Origin: Embleya sp040605455
Lineage (GTDB): Bacteria > Actinomycetota > Actinomycetes > Streptomycetales > Streptomycetaceae
Length of the DNA: 64,000 bases
Direction of reading: 5' to 3'
Assembly: GCF_040605455.1 (NCBI RefSeq)
Contig: NZ_JBEXCV010000015.1
Location: forward strand, 1-64,000
This document shows positions 26,517 through 34,373 of this stretch, in pieces. The notes under the pieces were generated by a model, which worked only from the letters and a program-made list of their open reading frames with translations, was not told the DNA's origin and did not search any database. Position 1 is the first letter of the stretch. Each line of letters starts with the position of its first letter. Made by a program: the position numbers and the translations under genes.

Positions 26517-27029
26517 CTATTGCACCCAGCCGTTGAACTGCTGCTTGCCGCGATGGGCTCGCCTGCTGCTGGTCAGCGCCGCGGCGGAGGCTCGGACCAT
26601 CCACGTGTTGACCGAGATGCCCTGCCTGGACGCCGCCTTCTCGATCTCGTCCTTCATCTCCTGCGGAGGCCGGAAGTTGATCCGGGCCGTGGCGCCGCCG
26701 CGGGCACCACCGGGTCCGCCGGCCAACCACTCGCTCGCCGCGTCATCGGTCTCATCCGTGGCGTCCTCGGCGGGGCCGTCGCCGCCCGAGGGCGGAGTCA
26801 CCACGAAACTGGGCTCCATGCCCCGCAGGCGCAGGTCCACCGAGCCGGGTGCCAGGTCCCGGGTGATCTCGTCGGCCGCGGCGGACAAAACCTTGAGCAA
26901 CGTGAGCCGGACAGCCGACTCCAGCGGGGCGACGAGTCGCTCGGCGACCGCGCGGGTCTCGGTGTCCCCTGCTGCGGAGGCTGTCACCAGCTCGTCGCGC
27001 AGCGCCTCGACGTACTCCCGTAGTTCCAT
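26517..27029 (-). CDS. ribbon-helix-helix (HicB-like) regulator B
   Basis: 170 residues from the ATG at 27029. The N-terminal half shares TRDLAPGSVDLRLRG and FVVTPPSG with regulator A at 24974. The C-terminal part, ARINFRPPQEMKDEIEKAA then ISVNTWMVRASAAAL, is a clear HicB-type ribbon-helix-helix domain. The two are diverged paralogues placed head-in around the DUF4097 gene. The longer frame to 27080 adds residues with no family support. The upstream region (27030-27266) contains several TGGCGCC palindromes like those before regulator A, so common operators are likely. A role in transcriptional control is inferred from the fold; no target is known. Confidence 0.72.
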   Translation of the reverse strand: MELREYVEALRDELVTASAAGDTETRAVAERLVAPLESAVRLTLLKVLSAAADEITRDLAPGSVDLRLRGMEPSFVVTPPSGGDGPAEDATDETDDAASEWLAGGPGGARGGATARINFRPPQEMKDEIEKAASRQGISVNTWMVRASAAALTSSRRAHRGKQQFNGWVQ

Positions 27030-27060
27030 GGAATTATCATGGCACACTGATTGCGCCGCG

Positions 27061-27217
27061 TGGCGCCGGCTCCGGCCCAACGTTTATCCGCGACCCCATT
27101 GTCCAGGCGAATGCGTAGCGTTTCGATCAGCAGGCGATAGCTATTCGTATTTCATCGGGCCGCCGGACGCAGCTGAATTCGAGTGGCGTGGCGCCATAGG
27201 CGATCGCCATGGCGCCA
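27061..27217. promoter_or_regulatory. palindrome array upstream of RHH regulator B
   Basis: TGGCGCCG is at 27061-27068. Perfect TGGCGCCA palindromes lie at 27189-27196 and 27210-27217, exactly 21 bp (two helical turns) apart. GGCGATCGCC (27199-27208) is a further perfect palindrome between them. The array is in the otherwise empty 237-bp space between RHH regulator B and the DUF389 gene. Confidence 0.5.
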
Positions 27218-27266
27218 AAATAAACCTGCGGCCTGTGTCCAGGCGCCCGGTTTCCTCGAACGCGCG

Positions 27267-28115
27267 TCATTCGGCGGCCCCACGCGGCCCCACGCGTCGT
27301 GGCCACGGCCGTCGGCCGGATCCCCTGCGCCGCAGGCCGACCCTCCGCCGCAGGCCGACCCTCCGCCAGATCGCTCGCTGGCAGCGGAGCGTGGCGGTGC
27401 CCACCACGATCAGCACCACGATGTTGAGCAGCAGTTGCACGAGCGACCCCCGGGCCTCGCTCCAGCTGCCGAACGCGACGGAGACACCGACATCGGCGGC
27501 CGCCGGGATCGTGGTGACCGAGATGAATACGCCGAGGAGTGCGCTTGGCTTTGCCTCGGTGAGCGAGACGACGCCGACGATGCCGGCCAATGTCGCGACG
27601 GCGACCGAGAAGAAGTCGGGTGCGTCGATGAGGTCGGAGACCGGCCGCATCGCCCCGTACTCGGGGCCGACGACCATGGCCGCGACGATCAGGATCTGCG
27701 AGTTCGTGACGATCCCGACCGATCCGATCAGCCCCGCGATGACCAGATAGAGGTAGAAGCTCGGCGCGTACGTCCCCTCGGCACGGATCCGCGCCTCGAC
27801 CTGCTCCCAGACGGGCGTATGGGCCGGTGGCCCCAGACCCCGCGTTCCGGCGTCGGCGGCCCGGCCCGAGAAGGCCATGTCCACCGGTTCGATGACGATG
27901 GAACCCCGGCGGTCGAGCCGCAGCGCGCGAAAGCCGCGCACGAGGTCGTTCGCCGCCCCCGTGAGCACGTCGCACGCGATGGCGTCTCCGTCCGGGTTGC
28001 GCGCGGCCCCGGTCTGGACGATCAGGTTCAGGACGCACGGATCATCGGCGAGCAGGGCGACGACCTCATCGGTGAGGTCGGGCGGGCTCACGGCACGGAC
28101 ATGGATCACGTCCAT
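27267..28115 (-). CDS. DUF389 integral membrane protein
   Basis: About 282 residues. The N-terminal third is a soluble region (MDVIHVRAVSP to about residue 110). Hydrophobic segments follow, including LYLVIAGLIGSVGIV, ILIVAAMVVGPEYGA, VAVATLAGIVGVVSL and LLLNIVVLIVVGTATL, matching the DUF389 (TIGR00341-like) family of unknown function. The start at 28115 is set by GGAGG at 28122-28126, 6 nt upstream on the minus strand; the longer frame to 28367 overlaps the divergent GH15 gene and has no site. The C-terminus contains an exact 18-bp duplication near 27330-27365 giving two copies of RVGLRR, so this basic tail is recently expanded. It is divergent from the GH15 gene across 250 bp that presumably hold both promoters. 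Confidence 0.8.
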   Translation of the reverse strand: MDVIHVRAVSPPDLTDEVVALLADDPCVLNLIVQTGAARNPDGDAIACDVLTGAANDLVRGFRALRLDRRGSIVIEPVDMAFSGRAADAGTRGLGPPAHTPVWEQVEARIRAEGTYAPSFYLYLVIAGLIGSVGIVTNSQILIVAAMVVGPEYGAMRPVSDLIDAPDFFSVAVATLAGIVGVVSLTEAKPSALLGVFISVTTIPAAADVGVSVAFGSWSEARGSLVQLLLNIVVLIVVGTATLRCQRAIWRRVGLRRRVGLRRRGSGRRPWPRRVGPRGAAE

Positions 28116-28365
28116 CCTGAACCTCCGGGATTTCGGACACCCCGACGCACTCCGCTCGACGCACTCCGCCCGGCGCGGGCCGGACTCGCAGGGAGCGGGT
28201 TCGTCGGGTGGTTGTCTCCAGCCAACACCGCATGCGCGCGATTCGGCAATCGGGGCTCGCACCGCCAGGAGATGCCCACCGACCGCGGCTGCGGCGCCGA
28301 AAGGCGAGACCTCGGCGCCTGTCGGATAGTGGGTCGGGGGGAACCCGTCTGAGATTGGGACGCTC

Positions 28366-30186
28366 ATGGACCGCTACCCCCCCATTGCGGAACACGGCCT
28401 GATCGGCGACCTGCAGACCGCCGCGCTGGTTTCCTCACAGGGCGTCGTCGACTGGTTCGCGGCGCCCAGGTTCGACTCCCCCAGCGTTTTCGCGGCCCTG
28501 CTCGACCACGATCGGGGCGGCTTCTTCCGACTGGGCCCGGGTGACGCCGAGCAGACCTGCAAGCAGCTGTACTACCCCGACACCGCGATCCTGGTGACCA
28601 GGTTCATGTCCCCGGACGGTGTCGGCGAGGTGATCGACTGGATGCCGCCGAACCGCAGCCGTACGCCCAGCGACCGACACACCCTGATGCGCACCGCCCG
28701 CACGGTGCGCGGCACGGTGCGGTTCGACCTGGAGTGTCGGCCGCGGTTCGACTACGGCCGGGCCGCCCACCAGCTCGACGTGGGACCGGACGGTGCCGTG
28801 TTCCGGGCCCCGGGCGTCACCGCCTATCTCCAGAGCAGCTTTCCGCTGGAGCGGGACGACGACGATCTGAGGGGTTCGATCACCTTGAACGTCGGCCAGG
28901 AGGCGGCGGTCGTCTTCACCATCTGTGACGGCGACGGCGGGGCTCCGCCGCCGCCCACGGTCGCCGGAGTCACCGAGGAACTGTGGGCGGCCGCCGACTT
29001 CTGGCAGCAATGGGTGCACGCCTCCAACTACCGCGGCCGCTGGACCGACACGGTCAACCGTTCCGCCATCACCCTCAAGCTGCTCACCTACGCTCCCACC
29101 GGAGCACCGGTGGCCGCGGCCACGATGGGCCTGCCCGAGCAGGTCGGCGGCGAGCGCAACTGGGACTATCGCTACACCTGGGTGCGCGACGGCTCGCTCT
29201 CCGTCCGGGCCCTGCTCGACCTCGGCTTCGTCGAGGAGGCGACGGACTTCGTGCACTGGCTCGGCGACCGGCTCCGCGAGGCGATGGGGCAGGACGGGGA
29301 GCCGCTCAAGATCATGTACCGGGTCGACGGTGAGCCGTTGGTGACGGAAGAGATCCTCGACCACCTCGAGGGCTACCGCGGCTCCGCGCCGGTGCGGCTC
29401 GGCAACGCGGCTTCCGACCAGTTGCAGCTGGACATCTACGGCGAGGCCCTCTACGCCCTGTCGGAGGGGCGCGAGATCGCCGCCCAGGCCGGCTACCGCG
29501 GCTGGAAGGTCATGGCGCGCACCCTGGACTGGCTGGCCGACGCCTGGGACCGACCCGACGAGGGCATCTGGGAAACCCGCGGTGGGCGCAAGGACTTCAC
29601 CTACAGCCGGGTGATGTGCTGGGCGGCCTTCGACCGCGGCCTTCGCCTGGCCTCCCAGTTCCGCCGACCCGCCGACACCGACCGCTGGACCAGGGCCCGC
29701 GACACCATCCTCGAACAGGTCATGGCCCGCGGTTGGAGCGAGTCGAAGCAGGCGTACGTCCAGCACTACGGCGGGCAGGACGTCCTGGACGCTTCGCTGT
29801 TGCTGATGCCCCGGGTCGGATTCGTCGCGCCCAGGGACCCGACCTGGTTGTCCACGTTGGACGCGATGGATCGCACACTGGTCTCCGACAGCCTGGTCTA
29901 CCGGTACGACCCGGCCGCCTCCCCGGACGGCCTGCGCGGTTCGGAGGGCACGTTCAGCCTCTGCACCTTCCTCTACGTCGACGCGCTGGCGCGGGCCGAA
30001 CGCATGCGGCCCGCGCGGTACACGTTCGAGAAGATGCTCACCTACGCCAACCACGTCGGCCTCTTCGCCGAGGAGGTCGGCCCCAGCGGCGAGCAACTGG
30101 GCAACTTCCCCCAGGCGTTCACCCACCTCTCACTCATCACGGCCGCCTGCACCCTGGACCAGGCCCTCGACCGGCAGCGCGACTGA
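28366..30186 (+). CDS. glycoside hydrolase family 15 protein (trehalase/glucoamylase-like)
   Basis: 606 residues, the usual length for the bacterial GH15 group that includes mycobacterial trehalases. The N-terminal beta-sandwich begins with PIAEHGLIGDLQTAALV and VDWFAAPRFDSPS. The (alpha/alpha)6 barrel has the characteristic ERNWDYRYTWVRDGSLSVRA segment and a conserved LGNFPQAFTHLSLI near the C-terminus. There is no signal peptide, so a cytoplasmic role in trehalose or alpha-glucan breakdown is likely; the exact substrate cannot be read from sequence. The gene runs divergently from the DUF389 gene. Its TGA (30184-30186) overlaps a GAGGAGG site for the next gene, so the two may be co-transcribed. 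Confidence 0.88.
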   Translation: MDRYPPIAEHGLIGDLQTAALVSSQGVVDWFAAPRFDSPSVFAALLDHDRGGFFRLGPGDAEQTCKQLYYPDTAILVTRFMSPDGVGEVIDWMPPNRSRTPSDRHTLMRTARTVRGTVRFDLECRPRFDYGRAAHQLDVGPDGAVFRAPGVTAYLQSSFPLERDDDDLRGSITLNVGQEAAVVFTICDGDGGAPPPPTVAGVTEELWAAADFWQQWVHASNYRGRWTDTVNRSAITLKLLTYAPTGAPVAAATMGLPEQVGGERNWDYRYTWVRDGSLSVRALLDLGFVEEATDFVHWLGDRLREAMGQDGEPLKIMYRVDGEPLVTEEILDHLEGYRGSAPVRLGNAASDQLQLDIYGEALYALSEGREIAAQAGYRGWKVMARTLDWLADAWDRPDEGIWETRGGRKDFTYSRVMCWAAFDRGLRLASQFRRPADTDRWTRARDTILEQVMARGWSESKQAYVQHYGGQDVLDASLLLMPRVGFVAPRDPTWLSTLDAMDRTLVSDSLVYRYDPAASPDGLRGSEGTFSLCTFLYVDALARAERMRPARYTFEKMLTYANHVGLFAEEVGPSGEQLGNFPQAFTHLSLITAACTLDQALDRQRD

Positions 30187-30198
30187 GGAGGCGCGACG

Positions 30199-31065
30199 AT
30201 GTCCACGGGCGTACCGGGCGGGCATGACCCTCGACCGCACCGCAGCCGGAGTCCGAGGCAGAGCCCGGCCGAGTTCGCGTGGTCGCGCCACTGCGACTTC
30301 CGGAGGCGACCGGCTCACCCGTCAATGCCATCGCGATCCTGTGACCGGCAGCCCGCCGGCGGAGGCGTCCGCCCGACCACACACGACCGGCGATCCGTTG
30401 GCGAGTTCCAGCTCACCGGTGCGACCGTGCCGTTGGAGCAGGCTCGCCTGCTCGCGCCGGTGTCGCCGAGCAAGGTGCTGGTGGTCGGGCGCAACTACGG
30501 CGACCCGGCAACCGCGACGCCCGACCTCGTGATCAACCTGAAGCCGTCCACCGCCGTGGTCGGCCCCGGCAGCCCTGTACTGCTGCCCGCCGAGTCGGCC
30601 GAGGTCCGTTTCGAGGGCGAACCGGCCGTGGTGATCGGACGGCGCTGCCGCGACGTGTCCGAGGCGGAGGCGGACCGCGTCGTGTTCGGCTACACGTGCG
30701 CCAACGACGTCACCGCATGGGATATCGGCGAACCGGGCGGGCACTGGACCAAGGCCAAGAGCTTCGACACGTTCTGCCCGCTGGGACCGTGGATCCGAAG
30801 CGACTTGGACACCTCGGACGTCGCCGTTCGCACCGTGGTCAACGGCGAACTGCGTCAGGACGGCTCGACCAAGGAACTGATCAGGGACGTGCCCGCGGTG
30901 GTGGCGCGGTGCAGTCGGCTGATGACGTTGCTGCCCGGCGACGTGATCCTCACCGGGACCCCGGCCGGCGCCGGCGCCCTGCACCCCGGTGACGTCGTCA
31001 GCGTGCAGATCGACGGTATCGGCTCACTCGTCAACCCGGTCCGCACGCACCCGAGCACCCCGTGA
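30199..31065 (+). CDS. fumarylacetoacetate hydrolase family protein with abnormal N-terminus
   Basis: 288 residues as read from ATG 30199, which has a strong GAGGAGG 6 nt upstream. From about residue 68 it is a typical FAH-family hydrolase/decarboxylase: GEFQLTGATVPL, LVVGRNYGD, FEGEPAVVIGR with metal-binding Glu residues, GYTCANDVTAWD, KSFDTFCPLGPW and LTGTPAG. The first 65 residues are Arg/Ser/Pro-rich and unlike the family. Near 30403 the other forward frame reads GDPL directly before the GEFQLTG of this frame, so GDPLGEFQLTG could be restored by one inserted base. The N-terminal coding region may therefore be frameshifted or decayed. The protein would act on a 2,4-diketo acid-type substrate if functional. 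Confidence 0.65.
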   Translation: MSTGVPGGHDPRPHRSRSPRQSPAEFAWSRHCDFRRRPAHPSMPSRSCDRQPAGGGVRPTTHDRRSVGEFQLTGATVPLEQARLLAPVSPSKVLVVGRNYGDPATATPDLVINLKPSTAVVGPGSPVLLPAESAEVRFEGEPAVVIGRRCRDVSEAEADRVVFGYTCANDVTAWDIGEPGGHWTKAKSFDTFCPLGPWIRSDLDTSDVAVRTVVNGELRQDGSTKELIRDVPAVVARCSRLMTLLPGDVILTGTPAGAGALHPGDVVSVQIDGIGSLVNPVRTHPSTP

Positions 31066-31172
31066 ACTGCCCTGCTGTACGCGGTGATCGCGAACACCGC
31101 CGTAACTGGAGTGATTAAACTGATACCGCCGGTGAGATTTCGCGCTGCTGTTGATCCCTGAGGAGAGTTTCT

Positions 31173-33188
31173 GTGCCTGCATCCCTGCCTGTCGGCGAGA
31201 CCGATCGCATCGTCGTGGTCCCCGCCGGGACGACGTGCGCCGATGCGGTGGCCGCCGTCAAGTTGCCGATGGCGGGCCCGAACGCGATTGTCGCGGTGCG
31301 CGACCAGGACGGTGTGCTGCGCGACCTGGACTGGCTGCCGGACGGTGATGTCGAAGTCGCGGCGGTCGCGTTGTCCAGCCCGGACGGTCTGAACGTACTA
31401 CGCCACTCCACCGCGCACGTGCTGGCGCAGGCTGTGCAGGATCTGTGGGCGGAGGCCAGGCTCGGTATCGGCCCGCCGATCGAGAACGGCTTCTACTACG
31501 ACTTCGACGTCGCACGCCCGTTCCAGCCGGAGGATCTGGAGCGGATCGAGCAGCGCATGCAGGAGATCATCAAAACCGGCCAGCGCTTTCAGCGCCGGGT
31601 GTTCCCGTCACTCGAAGCCGCCAAGGCAGAGCTCGCGGCCGAGCCCTACAAGCTCGAACTCATCGACCTGAAAGGTGACATCGACACCGACGAGGTCATG
31701 GAGGTCAGCGGCGGTCAGCTCACGATCTACGACAATGTCGACGCCAAGACCGGCGAGGTGTGCTGGTCCGACCTGTGTCGCGGCCCGCACCTGCCGTCGA
31801 CCAGGCTGATCCCGGCGTTCAAGGTGATGCGCAGCGCGGCGGCCTACTGGCGCGGCAGCGAGAAGAACCCACAGCTCCAGCGGATCTACGGCACCGCGTG
31901 GCCGACCAGGGACGCGCTGAAGGCGCACCTGAAGATGCTGGAGGAGGCCGCCAAGCGCGACCACCGCCGCATCGGCGAGGACATGGATCTGTTCGCGTTC
32001 AGCAAGGAGATCGGCCGCGGGCTGCCGCTGTGGCTGCCCAACGGCACGGTCATCCGCGACGAGTTGGAGGGCTGGGCGCGCCATACCGAACGGAAGCTGG
32101 GTTACCAGAGGGTGGTGACTCCGCACATCACGCAAGAGGACCTGTACTACCTGTCCGGGCACCTGCCGTACTACGCCGAGGACCTGTATGCGCCGATCGA
32201 CATCGACGGCGAGAAGTACTACCTCAAGCCGATGAACTGCCCGCACCACCACATGGTCTACAAGGCTCGGCCGCACAGCTACCGCGACCTGCCGTACAAG
32301 ATCGCCGAGTACGGCACGGTGTACCGCTTCGAGCGCAGCGGCCAGTTGCACGGCATCATGCGCACCAGGGCCTTCACCCAGAACGACGCGCACATCTACT
32401 GCACGTACGAGCAGGCCAAGGACCAGTTCCTCGAGGTCATGCGAATGCACGCGGATTACTACCGGACACTGGGCATCACCGACTTCTACATGGTGCTCGC
32501 CCTGCGCGATCCGGCGAACAAGGACAAGTACCACGACGACGAGCCGATGTGGGAGACGGCCGAGCGGATCACCCGTGAGGCCATGGAGGAGTCCGACATC
32601 CCGTACAAGATCGACCTCGGTGGCGCGGCACACTACGGCCCCAAGGTCGACTTCATGATCCGTGCCGTGACAGGCAAGGAGTTCGCTGCCTCCACCAACC
32701 AGGTCGACCTGTACACGCCGCAGCGGTTCGGGCTGACCTACCACGACTCGGACGGGACCGAGAAGCCCGTCGTCGTCATCCACCGCGCCCCGTTGGGTTC
32801 GCACGAGCGGTTCGCGGCCTACCTGACCGAGCACTTCGCGGGCGCGTTCCCGGTGTGGCTCGCGCCGGAGCAGGTGCGCGTCATCCCGCTCGTGGACGAG
32901 CTGCTGGATTACGCGACGGAGATCCGCGATCTTCTGCTGGACGCGGATATCCGGGCCGATGTGGACAACAGCGACGGCCGCCTGAACGCCAAGGTTCGCT
33001 CCGCGATCACCCGCAAGATCCCGCTGATCGTCGTGGTGGGCAGGCGTGAGGCGGAACAGCGCACGGTGACCGTCCGAGACCGTTCGGGCAGGGAAGTCCC
33101 CATGCCGCTGGACGACTTCCTCGTTCACGTGACCGATCTGGTGAAGACCAAGAGTCTGGACGGCGCCGGCCACCTGCGCCGCGACTGA
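31173..33188 (+). CDS. thrS: threonyl-tRNA synthetase, non-housekeeping type
   Basis: 671 residues with the full ThrRS layout: a TGS-like N-terminus, the second additional domain, the class II catalytic core and an anticodon-binding domain. The core shows MNCPHHHM (zinc Cys), VYRFERSGQLHGIMRTRAF (motif 2), QNDAHIYC (zinc His) and VVIHRAPLGSHERF (third ligand and motif 3). GTG 31173 has GAGGAG upstream. The MNCPHHHM and RSGQLHGIMR forms differ from the actinomycete housekeeping enzyme as I know it (MNCPMHN, SGVVHGLTRVRGF). The usual HIT/pgsA/pimA neighbours are absent. It is therefore probably a second ThrRS. Extra ThrRS copies give self-resistance to borrelidin and obafluorin, but a link to the PKS cluster 6 kb away is speculative. 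Confidence 0.9.
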   Translation: MPASLPVGETDRIVVVPAGTTCADAVAAVKLPMAGPNAIVAVRDQDGVLRDLDWLPDGDVEVAAVALSSPDGLNVLRHSTAHVLAQAVQDLWAEARLGIGPPIENGFYYDFDVARPFQPEDLERIEQRMQEIIKTGQRFQRRVFPSLEAAKAELAAEPYKLELIDLKGDIDTDEVMEVSGGQLTIYDNVDAKTGEVCWSDLCRGPHLPSTRLIPAFKVMRSAAAYWRGSEKNPQLQRIYGTAWPTRDALKAHLKMLEEAAKRDHRRIGEDMDLFAFSKEIGRGLPLWLPNGTVIRDELEGWARHTERKLGYQRVVTPHITQEDLYYLSGHLPYYAEDLYAPIDIDGEKYYLKPMNCPHHHMVYKARPHSYRDLPYKIAEYGTVYRFERSGQLHGIMRTRAFTQNDAHIYCTYEQAKDQFLEVMRMHADYYRTLGITDFYMVLALRDPANKDKYHDDEPMWETAERITREAMEESDIPYKIDLGGAAHYGPKVDFMIRAVTGKEFAASTNQVDLYTPQRFGLTYHDSDGTEKPVVVIHRAPLGSHERFAAYLTEHFAGAFPVWLAPEQVRVIPLVDELLDYATEIRDLLLDADIRADVDNSDGRLNAKVRSAITRKIPLIVVVGRREAEQRTVTVRDRSGREVPMPLDDFLVHVTDLVKTKSLDGAGHLRRD

Positions 33189-33190
33189 CT

Positions 33191-33360
33191 TCATCCGGAC
33201 TCGACGAGCTCGGCCATCGCCCCGACACTGTCCTCGATCGGCACCCGCGGGTCGCGCAGCAGGCGCTCGGCGTCCCCCGGGGTCGGGGGACGCCATAGGC
33301 GTGGCTGACGTTCATGCAGCCCAGGCCGACCGCCGGGACCTCTCGAACGGACCGATCCGG
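33191..33360 (-). pseudogene. aldo/keto reductase remnant
   Basis: On the minus strand VREVPAVGLGCMNVSHAYG is the N-terminal signature of aldo/keto reductases. After a C-rich run near 33270 the frame must shift by one to continue PTPGDAERLLRD, and this joins directly to PRVPIEDSVGAMAELVESG and a stop at 33191-33193. In the family these two parts are about 100 residues apart. The gene has thus lost its middle and its frame. It lies between the ThrRS gene and the catabolic operon. Confidence 0.7.
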
Positions 33361-33397
33361 CGGGGAGCGCGGCCGAGGCCCGCGGCGGGTGCTGTGG

Positions 33398-34372
33398 TCA
33401 CGACTTCGAGGCAGCGACAAGCTGCTCTTCGAGGGCCGCAAGTGTCCGGTAGCAGGGCATGACCTGGGCGATGGACGAGTTCGGCTCGCGGCCCTCGCGG
33501 ATCGCGGCGACGAACTCACGGTCCTGCAGCTCGATGCCGTCCATCGACACATCGACCGCGCTCACGTCGATCGGCTCGTCCTTGCCGGTGACCAGGTCGT
33601 CGTACCGCGCGAGGTAGGTGCCGGTGTCGCCGATGTAGCGGAAGAACGTGCCGAGCGGACCGTCGTTGTTGAACGACAGCGACAGGGTGCAGATCGCGCC
33701 GCTCTCCGCGCGCAGCTGGATCGACATGTCCATCGCGATGCGGAGCTCGGGATGGATCGGCCCCTGGATGACGTTGGCCTGCACGATCGGCGACCCGGCC
33801 TGGTACGCGAACAGGTCGACGGTGTGCGCGGCGTGGTGCCACAGCAGGTGGTCGGTCCAGGACCGCGGCCGGCCCAGCGCGTTGAGGTTCTCGCGGCGGA
33901 AGAAGTAGGTCTGCACGTCCAGCTGCTGGAGGTTGTACTCGCCGGCCCGGATCCGCTGCCGCACCCACTGGTGGCTGGGGTTGAAGCGCCGTGTGTGCCC
34001 GACCATGGCGACGAGTCCGGTGCGTTCCTGCGCCGCCAGGCACGCCTCGGCGTCGGCGAGCGAGTCGGCCAACGGGATCTCGACCTGGACGTGCTTGCCC
34101 GCCTCCAGGCAGGCGATCGTCTGCGCGGCGTGCATCTGCGTGGGGGTGGCCAGGATGACGGCGTCGACGTCGTCCATCGCCAGCACCTCGTCCAGGCCCG
34201 CGACGCCGCGGCCCACGCCCTGCTCCGCGGCGAACGTTCGGGCGCTTTCGAGGCTGCTGCTCGCGACGGCGGCCACCTCGACGCCCTTGATCCGCTTGAG
34301 GGCGGCCGCGTGCTTGGCGCCGAAGGCGCCGCCCCCGACAAGGGCGATCCGGACGGTCTGGTCGTCGGTCAT
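33398..34372 (-). CDS. ligC: 4-carboxy-2-hydroxymuconate-6-semialdehyde dehydrogenase
   Basis: 324 residues, Gfo/Idh/MocA family. The N-terminal Rossmann motif is RIALVGGGAFGAKHAAAL and the family lysine region appears as EAGKHVQVEIPLAD. In the protocatechuate 4,5-cleavage route LigC/PmdC oxidises the hemiacetal of the ring-cleavage product to 2-pyrone-4,6-dicarboxylate with NADP. The context is decisive: it is the last gene of an operon that also encodes the dioxygenase, lactonase, hydratase and aldolase. The start at 34372 has GAAGGAG just upstream, which overlaps the stop of the dioxygenase gene (1 nt between the CDSs). A longer frame to 34450 runs into the repeat tail of the upstream gene and is rejected. 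Confidence 0.88.
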   Translation of the reverse strand: MTDDQTVRIALVGGGAFGAKHAAALKRIKGVEVAAVASSSLESARTFAAEQGVGRGVAGLDEVLAMDDVDAVILATPTQMHAAQTIACLEAGKHVQVEIPLADSLADAEACLAAQERTGLVAMVGHTRRFNPSHQWVRQRIRAGEYNLQQLDVQTYFFRRENLNALGRPRSWTDHLLWHHAAHTVDLFAYQAGSPIVQANVIQGPIHPELRIAMDMSIQLRAESGAICTLSLSFNNDGPLGTFFRYIGDTGTYLARYDDLVTGKDEPIDVSAVDVSMDGIELQDREFVAAIREGREPNSSIAQVMPCYRTLAALEEQLVAASKS

Positions 34373-34373
34373 G

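Noticed and set aside
24974..27029. Classical toxin-antitoxin locus
   Set aside because: Both RHH genes look like antitoxin-type DNA binders, but no HicA, RelE or other toxin is encoded between or beside them.
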